Source: Victivallales bacterium
GTDB lineage: Bacteria; Verrucomicrobiota; Lentisphaeria; Oligosphaerales; Oligosphaeraceae
DNA: 23,210 bases
Direction: 5' to 3'
Assembly: GCA_017964325.1 (NCBI GenBank)
Contig: JAGCSE010000316.1
Span: forward strand, 1 to 23,210
Both the position numbers and the translations under genes were made by a program. The notes beneath the pieces were generated by a model. That model made no database searches. It was not told where the DNA came from and saw only the letters and a list, made by a program, of their open reading frames with translations. Positions 16,009 to 23,142 of this stretch are shown here, in pieces (position 1 is the stretch's first letter; each line of letters opens with the position of its first letter).

Positions 16009-16552
16009 ACTCCATGACCTGCGTCTGTATAATTTTCTTATACAGTTCAAGTAACCTCGCCGTTCCGAGTTCCAGCTTGTCGCCTTTTTTCAATCCGAGC
16101 AGATCCGTCTGCCCTGCAAGCAGTTCCAACGCGAACTGCGCAGGCTTTTCGCTTCTGTACGATGGCAAACGGTCGTAATACGCTTCTTCGCTCTCGCTGC
16201 GCTGTCGCGGCCGTTCCGCCCGCATACGATGAATAGAGACGATGGTTCCAGCGGCGTCCATGAAAATCAAATCCATGTCAAAACGGCAGTTTTTCATCCA
16301 GAAAGAACGCGGTTCCATGGAGTCATACACGAACAGCATCCCGCCTGTTTCCGCAAGCGTGTCGCGGTTCATTAGCCCCATTATCTGCTCGTCCATCGTC
16401 AGCGCAAGTTCTATCTTGTCAAACAAATAGTCGTTGATGACCAACGGCCAATATTTCGGACGGTCGCTCTTTCCCACGCCGCCAGCGTAGGATGAAAACA
16501 CCGCCACCATGAAAAATACCGCCGCTAAAATACGTATTCTCAAAAATTCCAT
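16007..16552 (-). CDS. DUF192 family exported protein
   Basis: A 181-residue protein with an N-terminal signal peptide (MEFLRIRILAAVFFMVAVFSSYA, cleavage probably after SSYA) and a DUF192 domain: an ELALTMDEQIMGLMNRDTL start, GGMLFVYDSMEPRSFWMKNCRFDMDLIFMD core and a KGDKLELG end. The family is small, widespread and of unsettled biochemical function; here it should be periplasmic or surface located. The ATG at 16552 is preferred over a TTG nine codons upstream because AAAGGA lies eight bases before it and the signal peptide then starts properly. It is divergent from the TPR-exosortase unit, separated by a 13-base palindrome, and convergent with the Minf_1886 gene. Confidence 0.87.
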   Translation of the reverse strand: MEFLRIRILAAVFFMVAVFSSYAGGVGKSDRPKYWPLVINDYLFDKIELALTMDEQIMGLMNRDTLAETGGMLFVYDSMEPRSFWMKNCRFDMDLIFMDAAGTIVSIHRMRAERPRQRSESEEAYYDRLPSYRSEKPAQFALELLAGQTDLLGLKKGDKLELGTARLLELYKKIIQTQVME

Positions 16553-16586
16553 CTTCTTGTCCTTTACTTGTAATAACAAATGTCGT

Positions 16587-16599
16587 CGTTAAATTAACG
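16587..16599. promoter_or_regulatory. Palindrome between DUF192 and TPR genes
   Basis: CGTTAA-A-TTAACG is a perfect inverted repeat lying in the 95-base gap between the divergent genes. The position suits an operator or a -10-region dyad, but no regulator is encoded nearby. Confidence 0.4.
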
Positions 16600-16647
16600 G
16601 ATAAACAACCAAGATATTGACTTTCCAAGTAAATTGTCCATCAAACT

Positions 16648-19020
16648 ATGTCAAAGTTAAAATCTCTCTTTACAATAAAAAGAATTATCCTCGCATTTGC
16701 AATCATTCTGGCCTTGTTTTGTCTCGCCTGCATCTGCGCTCTGGCTGCACGGCATCGCAATAAGTTGAAGCGCTTCAACAATGCCGTCCAGGCTTTCGAC
16801 AATGGCGACTACGAATCCGCCAAGACATTGTTCGCCAAGTGCTTATACGACCAATACAACAGCGAGGAGGTCAACAAACGCCTCGCATTGATCGCCGAAT
16901 ATGAAAAAAATTGGCCGCAGGCTGTCGTTTACTGGCAGCAGACAGCATCGCTGAATCCGTTCAAGTCGGACGAATACATGCCACGGCAACTCAACGCCTT
17001 GAAAATGATGCGGAATTTTCCTGCCATCGTCACTATGCTCACCGTCGCAGAGCCGAAAGGCGGCCTTTCGCAGGAACAGCTCATCCTGTTGGCATACGCC
17101 TATTTAAAGACCGACCGTTTGGATTCAGCCAAAGAAACATTCGCAAAGGTGACTGATAAGGACGCCCTTCAGTCACCGCTCGGACAATTCATGTCTTTCA
17201 GCCTAGACGACAAAAAGCACACCGTCCAGGAAGTGCTGGATTTTTTACAACAATTCCATGACAACAAAGACCCTTTCATCGCATTTGAAACGCTGTTTTC
17301 AAGTGCCAACCAATACGCTTTCGTGAAGGACATGAAAAAAGGAAAGGACTGCATGGCCCGCGCTGTCGCCCTCAATCCAATCATCGGCAAACCATTGCAG
17401 GGAGACTATTTATATGCCTTGGGAGCCATCTCCGAAGCCATTCCCATTCTAGAAGAATGCACAGCCTCCCAAACGCCGCCACTTCTCCTGGCAAGCTTGC
17501 TCGGCGAATGTTACACCATCACCAACCAGCCTGTAAAATTGAAGGAGTTGGCCGCAAAATGCAAGACGGGAAGCCGCGAAAGACTCATCACGGGATATTA
17601 TCTCGAAGCTCTGCACGCTTACTTAACCAATAATGACAAGGCACTTATCGAAAACATCGCTCTCTGCGAGTCGTATTTCATGTCATCCATCGCCATGCTC
17701 GTCAAGCTACAGGCCGCAACCCGAGCACAGGACGTAGAAGCCACAAAACGCCTTCTAAAACAAATCATGGAAGACCGCAATTATGCGAATTTCAAGACCG
17801 TCGCAGGCAAAATGGGAATGCAGTTTGTCTTCAATCTCGTCTCAAACAACCAGGCGGCACAGGCCGCCGTCATTGCACAGCAACTCTTCGACCGCTCAAA
17901 ACCGGACCTTCTTCTGGCACGACTCATCGTCGGAGCAAAAACCGCCGATGGTTCCCTGACACAAAGCGACATCGATTATTTCGAGAAGACATTCCCAAAT
18001 GATTTTGTCATTCTCCTGTTCATCGCTCGTAACCACCTGAAGAAAAACAATTTCCAAGCGGCCATACAGACAGCCCGCACCAATCTGGATACCCATGCTA
18101 ATTCGGATATCAACTTGTCACCTGTCAAAATCGAACTGCTCAATGCACAGGAGGCGCTTAAGCAGTACGACGATGCCAAAGCCACGGCGTTGGACCTCCT
18201 GTCCACGGCAAAAGCAGACCTCGGAACTAATCTCTTCGTCCTCGATTTCTTCTTTAAACATGGTTTCAAAGATGAACTAAAATCCTATCCTGACATGGTA
18301 AAAGACATGGATTCAGAAGACTTTGCGGCCATGAAAAAGCTCGCCATGGCGCAAGCTGCATTCATAGAGAAGCAAAATGACCAAATTCCAGCACTGTTGG
18401 ATGGCATTGGAAATCCGCAACCCGCCGTTCTCTTCCAAATCGCCATCTTGTTCACGATGGCCCAACATTTCGACAAGGCGAATGAAATTTACCAAAAAAT
18501 CATCGACGGAGGACATGCCCGCCCCGCCATCTATCTGAATATGTCTGAAAACTGCCATGCACTCAAGCAGAAAGATCAGGCTTTCAAATACGCAAAACTC
18601 GCCCGTGAACAAGACCCAGACAACCCCATCACCAATGAAATGTACGCCGTCAGGCTTTTTGAAACAGGTCTAAACCAAGAAGAAGCTTTCCGAATTCTCG
18701 ATGGACTCATCACAAGGAAAACCATCACAGAGGCGGGTGCCAAAGCTTGGTACCAGTTGATGTTATCGTACAGAATGAAGGAGTTGTACGACCAGAAAAA
18801 ATGGCACGAGTGCATGGCCGAGGCCAAACGCGTGTTGAGCCTTGCTCCGAAGGACGAAAACGCACAGAAAGTCTATGATGCCGCTGAAAAAGAACTTAAG
18901 GCGGAAGAGGCAAAGAAGGCCGAAGCAAGCAAAGAAGAAGATGACAAGGTAGATGCAGCCCTTCAAGAGATTCAAAAGAAAAAAGAAGAAAGAGAGCAAA
19001 AGACACAAGCGATGCCATAG
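16648..19020 (+). CDS. Membrane-anchored TPR-repeat protein next to exosortase
   Basis: A 790-residue protein with one N-terminal membrane segment (about 12-34, IILAFAIILALFCLACICALA) and then helical tetratricopeptide-like repeats over most of its length, e.g. AVQAFDNGDYESAKTLFAKCL (47-67), AYLKTDRLDSAKETFAKV and AKLAREQDPDNPITNEMYAVRLFETG. The final 45 residues are almost all K, E, A, D and Q and probably form a coiled coil or disordered tail. TPR domains mediate protein contacts, and the bulk should face the periplasm. Similar large TPR proteins occur beside exosortases in exopolysaccharide clusters (family knowledge), so it may scaffold the export system encoded just downstream. No ribosome site is obvious. 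No specific family name could be recognised. Confidence 0.8.
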   Translation: MSKLKSLFTIKRIILAFAIILALFCLACICALAARHRNKLKRFNNAVQAFDNGDYESAKTLFAKCLYDQYNSEEVNKRLALIAEYEKNWPQAVVYWQQTASLNPFKSDEYMPRQLNALKMMRNFPAIVTMLTVAEPKGGLSQEQLILLAYAYLKTDRLDSAKETFAKVTDKDALQSPLGQFMSFSLDDKKHTVQEVLDFLQQFHDNKDPFIAFETLFSSANQYAFVKDMKKGKDCMARAVALNPIIGKPLQGDYLYALGAISEAIPILEECTASQTPPLLLASLLGECYTITNQPVKLKELAAKCKTGSRERLITGYYLEALHAYLTNNDKALIENIALCESYFMSSIAMLVKLQAATRAQDVEATKRLLKQIMEDRNYANFKTVAGKMGMQFVFNLVSNNQAAQAAVIAQQLFDRSKPDLLLARLIVGAKTADGSLTQSDIDYFEKTFPNDFVILLFIARNHLKKNNFQAAIQTARTNLDTHANSDINLSPVKIELLNAQEALKQYDDAKATALDLLSTAKADLGTNLFVLDFFFKHGFKDELKSYPDMVKDMDSEDFAAMKKLAMAQAAFIEKQNDQIPALLDGIGNPQPAVLFQIAILFTMAQHFDKANEIYQKIIDGGHARPAIYLNMSENCHALKQKDQAFKYAKLAREQDPDNPITNEMYAVRLFETGLNQEEAFRILDGLITRKTITEAGAKAWYQLMLSYRMKELYDQKKWHECMAEAKRVLSLAPKDENAQKVYDAAEKELKAEEAKKAEASKEEDDKVDAALQEIQKKKEEREQKTQAMP

Positions 19021-19072
19021 AAGGGCACACTCTATGCCGACCATTTGCACAACGCGCAAACTCCACCTATAA

Positions 19073-19984
19073 ATGGAAATTGTAACCATGCCATTTCCAA
19101 TCATTAACAAAACAAAGCTTTCATCTTGCCTTCCCTGTCTGCTGGTGAGTCTGGCCGCATTCGTATATGGTGTCGTCCAAGCAGTCAAGACCTCCAACGG
19201 ACAATGGGACGCCATCGCCGTCTTCCTGCTTCTGGCCATCGCCGCATGGTATTTCAACACCGCCGAATTGACGGCGACCGAAAAGCAAACGTTGGCCAGG
19301 CCTAGCCTCCACTCACGCATAGTTGCATGGTTGCTGCTCGTCTGCGCCATCGTCATATCACAATTGGAACTATCTGGCACGACGGAACTTTCAAGCCATA
19401 TCGCTGTCGCAATAGGTGCCATTGCAATCATCCTATTCTTCCAAGGAACCTATGCGGCATTTCGTATGTCGTTGCCATTGATTCTCTTCTGCATTCTCGT
19501 CCCCATGCGGGAGCAATTCATCCTCACAGTTTCATATCCACTGCGACTCGTTTCAACTTTTCTCGCCGTGAAAACGCTGCAAGTGTTTGGCATTCCCGTC
19601 CAATACCATCTGACAACCATCACCATGCCAGGCGCCAGCCTAGTCATCACGGACGCCTGCAGCGGCGTGGAGCAGTTGGAAGCCATGACGCTCGTCGGCT
19701 ATATCATCATCAAAATGCACTCGCAGCCAGTAATCTACGCCATCTGCCAATACCTGTTCATGCTACCCATCATCATCATCACAAACGCGGCTCGCGTCGT
19801 TGTCACCGTCCTCCTCTACAGGGCATTCGGCGAAACGATTCTCGGCAACACGTGGCATGCCATTCTCGGCTATGTCATGGTAGCAGTCTGTTCACTTCTC
19901 ATCATCGCCTCCAAAAAACTCTTCCCATCCGATGATGACACGCCACAAAACGATGGTAGCACCACCCCGTCGCAGCAAGACTGA
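19073..19984 (+). CDS. Exosortase/archaeosortase family membrane transpeptidase
   Basis: A 303-residue protein with about eight membrane segments and the exosortase catalytic set: C196 in DACSGVEQL, R241 in NAARVVV and H262 in WHAILGYVM. Exosortases cut C-terminal sorting tags (PEP-CTERM and relatives) from exported proteins at the inner membrane, much as sortases do. The usual motif after the cysteine is CSGxR; here it is CSGVEQ, so the subfamily is divergent. The hydrophilic tail (285-303) is acidic and Q-rich. The start may be 19073 or the ATG at 19088, which has TGGAAA eight bases upstream; the first is kept. It follows the TPR gene by 52 bases and precedes the EpsI fusion by 5. No PEP-CTERM substrate is encoded in the window. 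Confidence 0.9.
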   Translation: MEIVTMPFPIINKTKLSSCLPCLLVSLAAFVYGVVQAVKTSNGQWDAIAVFLLLAIAAWYFNTAELTATEKQTLARPSLHSRIVAWLLLVCAIVISQLELSGTTELSSHIAVAIGAIAIILFFQGTYAAFRMSLPLILFCILVPMREQFILTVSYPLRLVSTFLAVKTLQVFGIPVQYHLTTITMPGASLVITDACSGVEQLEAMTLVGYIIIKMHSQPVIYAICQYLFMLPIIIITNAARVVVTVLLYRAFGETILGNTWHAILGYVMVAVCSLLIIASKKLFPSDDDTPQNDGSTTPSQQD

Positions 19985-19989
19985 TAGCC

Positions 19990-21114
19990 ATGAAAGCCAC
20001 TATACGACAACATCATGCACTCATCTGGCTCGCCATGCTCGCAGCCTGCATCCCGTATGCCCTGAAAATCCCGTATGTCGTTTCGGCATGGCGTGTTTCA
20101 CCGCTGGATGCACACGACTGGCTTTTCCTCCCCGTCGGCTTCGCTCTCATCGCCGTCTCCTGTATCGGCTTGAAAACAAAAGACGAATCCAATTTCGACT
20201 GGATGGCTCTGCTGCTGATGCTTCCCGTCTTTCTTCTTTATATCTATGGATTCATCAAACACATCCATGCCGTATCCATCATTTCGGCCATCCTTTTCGC
20301 CGCGCTTTCCATCCTTCTTCTATGGGGGTGGAGCCGATTTGTGCTCTGTTTGCCCGCCTTCGTGGTCTTCTGCCTCTCTGCAACTAGCACGACCTATTGG
20401 CTTTCCAACTTTCTCACACCGCTCCATTGCGATGGATTCCATGCGAAAATCGCCATCGCCATCGTCGCGACCATTGTCGCCGTCCTCCAACGGCATTTCC
20501 ATTTCATTCCCCGAAAACATGAAACACTTTTCGCCTGTTTTGCCGTCGCCGCATTCCTTTTCATTTTGTTGTCGTTAAACGCCAACATCAAATCCGTCCC
20601 TTTCATCCCAGATTTTTCGCACCGCAGCCTGCCGTCCGCCATCGGCTGTGAACAGGAGCCGACGGCGGCGGACCTCCAGTTCTTCGCAGGCTCAATACCG
20701 CAGAAATACTATTTTGCGACTAATGACGGCGGCGGTGTCAACGTCCTCGCCGTCTCGTTGGGCGACAATGTCCACCAAATCCATCCGCCGTCGCACTGCC
20801 TCCGTTCGGGCGGCGCCAGAATCCAGTCTGAACAACGCCACCAAACTGAACTTAACAGCGACCAAGCGCTCACTGTCACAGAAATTATCACAGAGGGAAA
20901 AAATCAGCAGTTTGTCTTGTGGTATTGGTATTCCAACAGAGAATATTCCACGCCTGGATTCATCTCATTCAGAAAGGCTTGGAAATCTGGAGTCGAATGG
21001 CACAGCTATCAAATTTCAACCAACGCTTACAACGGCGACTTGGAGACAGCCCGCAACCGCCTCCACACCATACTTGCCGAAATCGCCTATAAAAATTCAC
21101 CGTTGCAAAAATAA
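19990..21114 (+). CDS. EpsI domain protein with exosortase-like membrane half
   Basis: A 374-residue two-part protein. Residues 1-198 hold about seven membrane segments; the stretch 105-146 (ILLLWGWSRFVLCLPAFVVF...NFLTPLH) resembles the middle of exosortases, but the catalytic CSG, arginine and histidine blocks are missing. Residues 200-370 match the EpsI (DUF3485) family: HPPSHCLRSGGARI with C270 corresponds to the EpsI CLPGxGW block, followed by FVLWYWY. EpsI proteins accompany exosortases in exopolysaccharide and PEP-CTERM systems, often fused to the exosortase C-terminus; their chemistry is unsettled. Here the fusion partner seems to be a second, non-catalytic exosortase-type scaffold, which is an inference from pattern only. 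It is coupled to the exosortase gene (5-base gap). Confidence 0.8.
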   Translation: MKATIRQHHALIWLAMLAACIPYALKIPYVVSAWRVSPLDAHDWLFLPVGFALIAVSCIGLKTKDESNFDWMALLLMLPVFLLYIYGFIKHIHAVSIISAILFAALSILLLWGWSRFVLCLPAFVVFCLSATSTTYWLSNFLTPLHCDGFHAKIAIAIVATIVAVLQRHFHFIPRKHETLFACFAVAAFLFILLSLNANIKSVPFIPDFSHRSLPSAIGCEQEPTAADLQFFAGSIPQKYYFATNDGGGVNVLAVSLGDNVHQIHPPSHCLRSGGARIQSEQRHQTELNSDQALTVTEIITEGKNQQFVLWYWYSNREYSTPGFISFRKAWKSGVEWHSYQISTNAYNGDLETARNRLHTILAEIAYKNSPLQK

Positions 21115-21118
21115 AGAC

Positions 21119-21148
21119 TTGACTTTTTGATTTCAACAGGCATATTAA
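21119..21148 (+). promoter_or_regulatory. Promoter of the tRNA gene
   Basis: TTGACT (21119-21124), an 18-base spacer and TATTAA (21143-21148) make a good sigma-70-type promoter. It begins four bases after the upstream stop codon and ends 13 bases before the tRNA. Confidence 0.6.
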
Positions 21149-21161
21149 AATATAGATATTC

Positions 21162-21237
21162 GGGCCTATAGCTCAGCGGTTAGAGCTGACGACTCATAAT
21201 CGTCCGGTCGCAGGTTCGAACCCTGCTGGGCCCACCA
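21162..21237 (+). tRNA. tRNA with CAU anticodon, probably tRNA-Ile2 (lysidine-modified)
   Basis: A 76-base cloverleaf with encoded CCA. Acceptor GGGCCTA pairs with TGGGCCC (one G-U), D stem GCTC/GAGC, anticodon stem GACGA/TCGTC around CTCATAA (anticodon 21195-21197), variable loop CGGTC and T arm GCAGG-TTCGAAC-CCTGC. It is not initiator Met, because base pair 1-72 is G-C and the three G-C pairs of the initiator anticodon stem are absent. GACNRCTCATAANCGTCCGGTCG resembles bacterial isoleucine-2 tRNAs whose CAU is changed to lysidine-AU by TilS, more than elongator Met, but the choice is not certain. It has its own promoter and terminator. Confidence 0.9.
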
Positions 21238-21248
21238 ACCTTTACAAC

Positions 21249-21282
21249 AAAAAGCCTAAAGTTCGCAACTTTAGGCTTTTTT
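21249..21282. terminator. Strong terminator after the tRNA, symmetrical enough to work both ways
   Basis: AAAAAGCCTAAAGTT (21249-21263) pairs perfectly with AACTTTAGGCTTTTT (21267-21281) around a CGC loop; six Ts close it on the plus strand, and the A run gives five Ts on the minus strand. It ends the tRNA transcript and could also stop transcription arriving from nusB. Confidence 0.92.
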
Positions 21283-21362
21283 CAACTCTGCGTTTCTGTG
21301 AAGAGCCTGATGTTATGGCATCCTCAAAGAGGCTTAATGCGAACAGGATGCGTATGAAGCCA

Positions 21363-21386
21363 CTCATATTCGGTCTCTTCGAGGCC
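21363..21386 (-). repeat. Dispersed repeat, copy B (between tRNA and nusB)
   Basis: The minus-strand reading begins GGCCTCGAAGAGACC and matches 12576-12599 at 21 of 24 bases. It lies in the 184-base gap between the tRNA terminator and the nusB stop, with a GGCTTCAT block and an AGGATGC block downstream on the same strand. A nearby near-perfect palindrome (CTCAGAC-TA-GTCTGGG, 21398-21413) is part of the same gap. Confidence 0.5.
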
Positions 21387-21466
21387 CCATGCTTTTCCTC
21401 AGACTAGTCTGGGTTACTTGGTTGGCAAGTTTTTTACTGCGTTTTTTAATTAAAAATTTCCTATTA

Positions 21467-22390
21467 TCAACCTTCAGATTTCGTTTCCGCATCCGCAGGT
21501 GGCGGCGTTGCCTGGATGGTCATGCGCATTTTGTCCAATACACCGTTGACAAAACGCGTCGAATCGTTCTTGCAGAACACCTTGGCAAGTTCAATCGCCT
21601 CGTTGATGGCCGTCGCGGGCGGAATCGGCATCGCGGGCGGCTCAGGCTTGTTCAAAAGCTCAAACGCCGCAAGACGAATCAGATTGCGGTCGAGCATTCC
21701 CATGCGAGCCAAGCGCCAATTGTTCACCGCCGTTGAAATCAGTTCGTCAATCTGACCACTCATCGCAACGACACCGCGAACAATTTCAAAGGCATACACA
21801 AATGGTTGCTTGGCAACCATTTGCTTGGCTTGTTTATCAATTTCGGCATCCAATTCAGGTATTTTTCGTTCAAAATCCTTTAGCTTCTCGGATATCTCGG
21901 CCATCGCCTCGTCCGTAAGCAAGGGGTCCGGCTGCTCGTCTTCAGGAAAAAACACCGGAGACAAATCCTCCTCCTCTTCGTCTGTATCTTTTTTCTCCAT
22001 TTCCGGCTTCGCCGCCTTGCGCATACGTATCTTGCGGCGACGTTCATCCTCCTTCTTCAACGCCATGTAGCGTTCATAGTCTTCCTTTGACTTGCGCCCC
22101 TTCTCCAAAAGAGCCTCACTTTCCTCCATCTGCTTTTCAATCTCCTGCTGTTCCTTCCATATATTGAATAATTTGGCGCAAGGCGCTTCCAGCATATCCG
22201 GAAGATAATCGCGGACATCCTCCACAGCGGATGAAAGGAGGCACAGATAATGGGAGATGTCCTTATCCGTCAAGTTCCAATCATTGCGGCAATCTAGTTG
22301 ATACAAGACCTGCAAAGCGCAGAAGCGGGCGAAAAATCGCTTCTTCTGGTATTGCTGCCTGCCATCTGACTTTTTCCGTTTTTCGTCCAT
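21467..22390 (-). CDS. nusB: NusB transcription antitermination factor with large charged insert
   Basis: NusB binds boxA RNA with ribosomal protein S10 in rRNA antitermination. The usual length is about 140 residues, but this one has 307. The N-terminal piece (RFFARFCALQVLYQLDC, 18-34) and the C-terminal half (PFVYAFEIVRGVVAMSGQIDELI, NNWRLARMGMLDRNLIRLAAFELL, ATAINEAIELAKVFC, STRFVNGVLDKM; 196-289) are canonical. Between them, about 60-195 form an inserted segment rich in K, E, R and D, with a likely coiled coil (75-130), an acidic stretch (TDEEEEDLSP) and a second charged helix (160-192). A proline-rich tail ends the protein. It lies downstream of ribH, the common ribH-nusB order. GGGAG precedes the ATG by about 13 bases. 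Confidence 0.92.
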   Translation of the reverse strand: MDEKRKKSDGRQQYQKKRFFARFCALQVLYQLDCRNDWNLTDKDISHYLCLLSSAVEDVRDYLPDMLEAPCAKLFNIWKEQQEIEKQMEESEALLEKGRKSKEDYERYMALKKEDERRRKIRMRKAAKPEMEKKDTDEEEEDLSPVFFPEDEQPDPLLTDEAMAEISEKLKDFERKIPELDAEIDKQAKQMVAKQPFVYAFEIVRGVVAMSGQIDELISTAVNNWRLARMGMLDRNLIRLAAFELLNKPEPPAMPIPPATAINEAIELAKVFCKNDSTRFVNGVLDKMRMTIQATPPPADAETKSEG

Positions 22391-22457
22391 AACCCGTTCT
22401 TTCTCCCTGTTTGCCGCTTATTGTCAAATCCGTCAGATACAAGTATTCAAGCCTTTT

Positions 22458-22937
22458 TCATTTCTTGAACTGGCGCATCAAATCCGCCATTTCGATGGCC
22501 GTTTCGGCCGCACTGGAGCCACGGTTTCCCGCCTTGCAGCCAGAACGTTCAATCGCCTGCTCAATGTTCTCCGTCGTCACCACTCCGTAAATCACAGGAA
22601 TATTGTGCTGCAACGATACTTGCGCCAATCCCTTGGAAACTTCGGCATTGACGTAGTTCGCATGAGCCGTCGAGCCTTGAATCACGACACCAAGTGCGAT
22701 GATTGCATCGTATTTTCCGCTGGCCGCCATGTTCTGTGCAATCAGCGGAATTTCAAACGAACCAGGCACCCATGCCGACTCGATGGCCGATGCCTCCGCA
22801 CCATGACGCAACAGCGTATCAATCGCACCGCCAAGTAGTTTGGACGTGAAAAATTCGTTGAAACGCGCACAGACGATTCCAAACCGCAATCCAGCCGCGT
22901 TCAGTTTCCCTTCGTATGACTTCACTTCTGCATTCAT
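22458..22937 (-). CDS. ribH: 6,7-dimethyl-8-ribityllumazine synthase
   Basis: A 159-residue lumazine synthase, which condenses 5-amino-6-ribitylaminouracil with dihydroxybutanone phosphate in the penultimate step of riboflavin synthesis and often forms a 60-subunit shell. Visible: the aromatic-pocket start [16 protein letters not shown], the active-site loop [14 protein letters not shown] with the conserved histidine (usual form GxVIRGxTxH; R is Q here), [16 protein letters not shown] with the phosphate-binding arginine, and the [13 protein letters not shown] end. An excellent Shine-Dalgarno AAGGTGA (22941-22947, minus strand) decides the start. It stands between ribBA and nusB on the minus strand; the substrate dihydroxybutanone phosphate would come from the RibB half of its upstream neighbour. 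Confidence 0.96.
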   Translation of the reverse strand: MNAEVKSYEGKLNAAGLRFGIVCARFNEFFTSKLLGGAIDTLLRHGAEASAIESAWVPGSFEIPLIAQNMAASGKYDAIIALGVVIQGSTAHANYVNAEVSKGLAQVSLQHNIPVIYGVVTTENIEQAIERSGCKAGNRGSSAAETAIEMADLMRQFKK

Positions 22938-23000
22938 GGCTCACCTTTTGTCTTCTTGAACTACTATTGTAAAAAAAACTTGCTTTCGAAATCGATATGA

Positions 23001-23084
23001 CATTAAGCATTAAGCATTAAGCATTAAGCATTAAGCATTAAGCATTAAGCATTAAGCATTAAGCATTAAGCATTAAGCATTAAG
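23001..23084. repeat. CATTAAG heptamer, twelve perfect tandem copies
   Basis: An 84-base array of twelve identical CATTAAG units between the ends of ribBA and the start of ribH. There is no spacer, so it is not a CRISPR. The units contain TTAA and give no significant hairpin. Perfect identity of all copies points to recent expansion or ongoing slippage. It starts 63 bases upstream of the ribH ATG and ends 13 bases short of the second ribBA stop. Confidence 0.98.
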
Positions 23085-23142
23085 CTCCGTGCAGCGGTCA
23101 GATCAAATGTTCCATACGGTCTTTCTTCGTCTGCAAGTACTT

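Noticed and set aside
16553..16579. Longer DUF192 protein starting at an upstream TTG
   Set aside because: The ATG at 16552 has AAAGGA at good distance and starts a proper signal peptide; the extra residues are charged and precede it.
21162..21237. Initiator or elongator tRNA-Met
   Set aside because: The initiator is excluded by the G1-C72 pair and anticodon stem. Elongator Met is not fully excluded, but the anticodon arm and variable loop look more like tRNA-Ile2.
21238..21466. tRNA-linked attachment site of an integrated element
   Set aside because: No integrase nearby and no second copy of the tRNA 3' end; the dispersed repeat here does not overlap the tRNA.
23001..23084. CRISPR array
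   Set aside because: Units are seven bases, directly adjacent and without spacers; no cas genes are present.
22938..23097. FMN riboswitch in front of ribH
   Set aside because: The gap is mostly the CATTAAG array plus a short leader; none of the conserved FMN-element blocks is seen.
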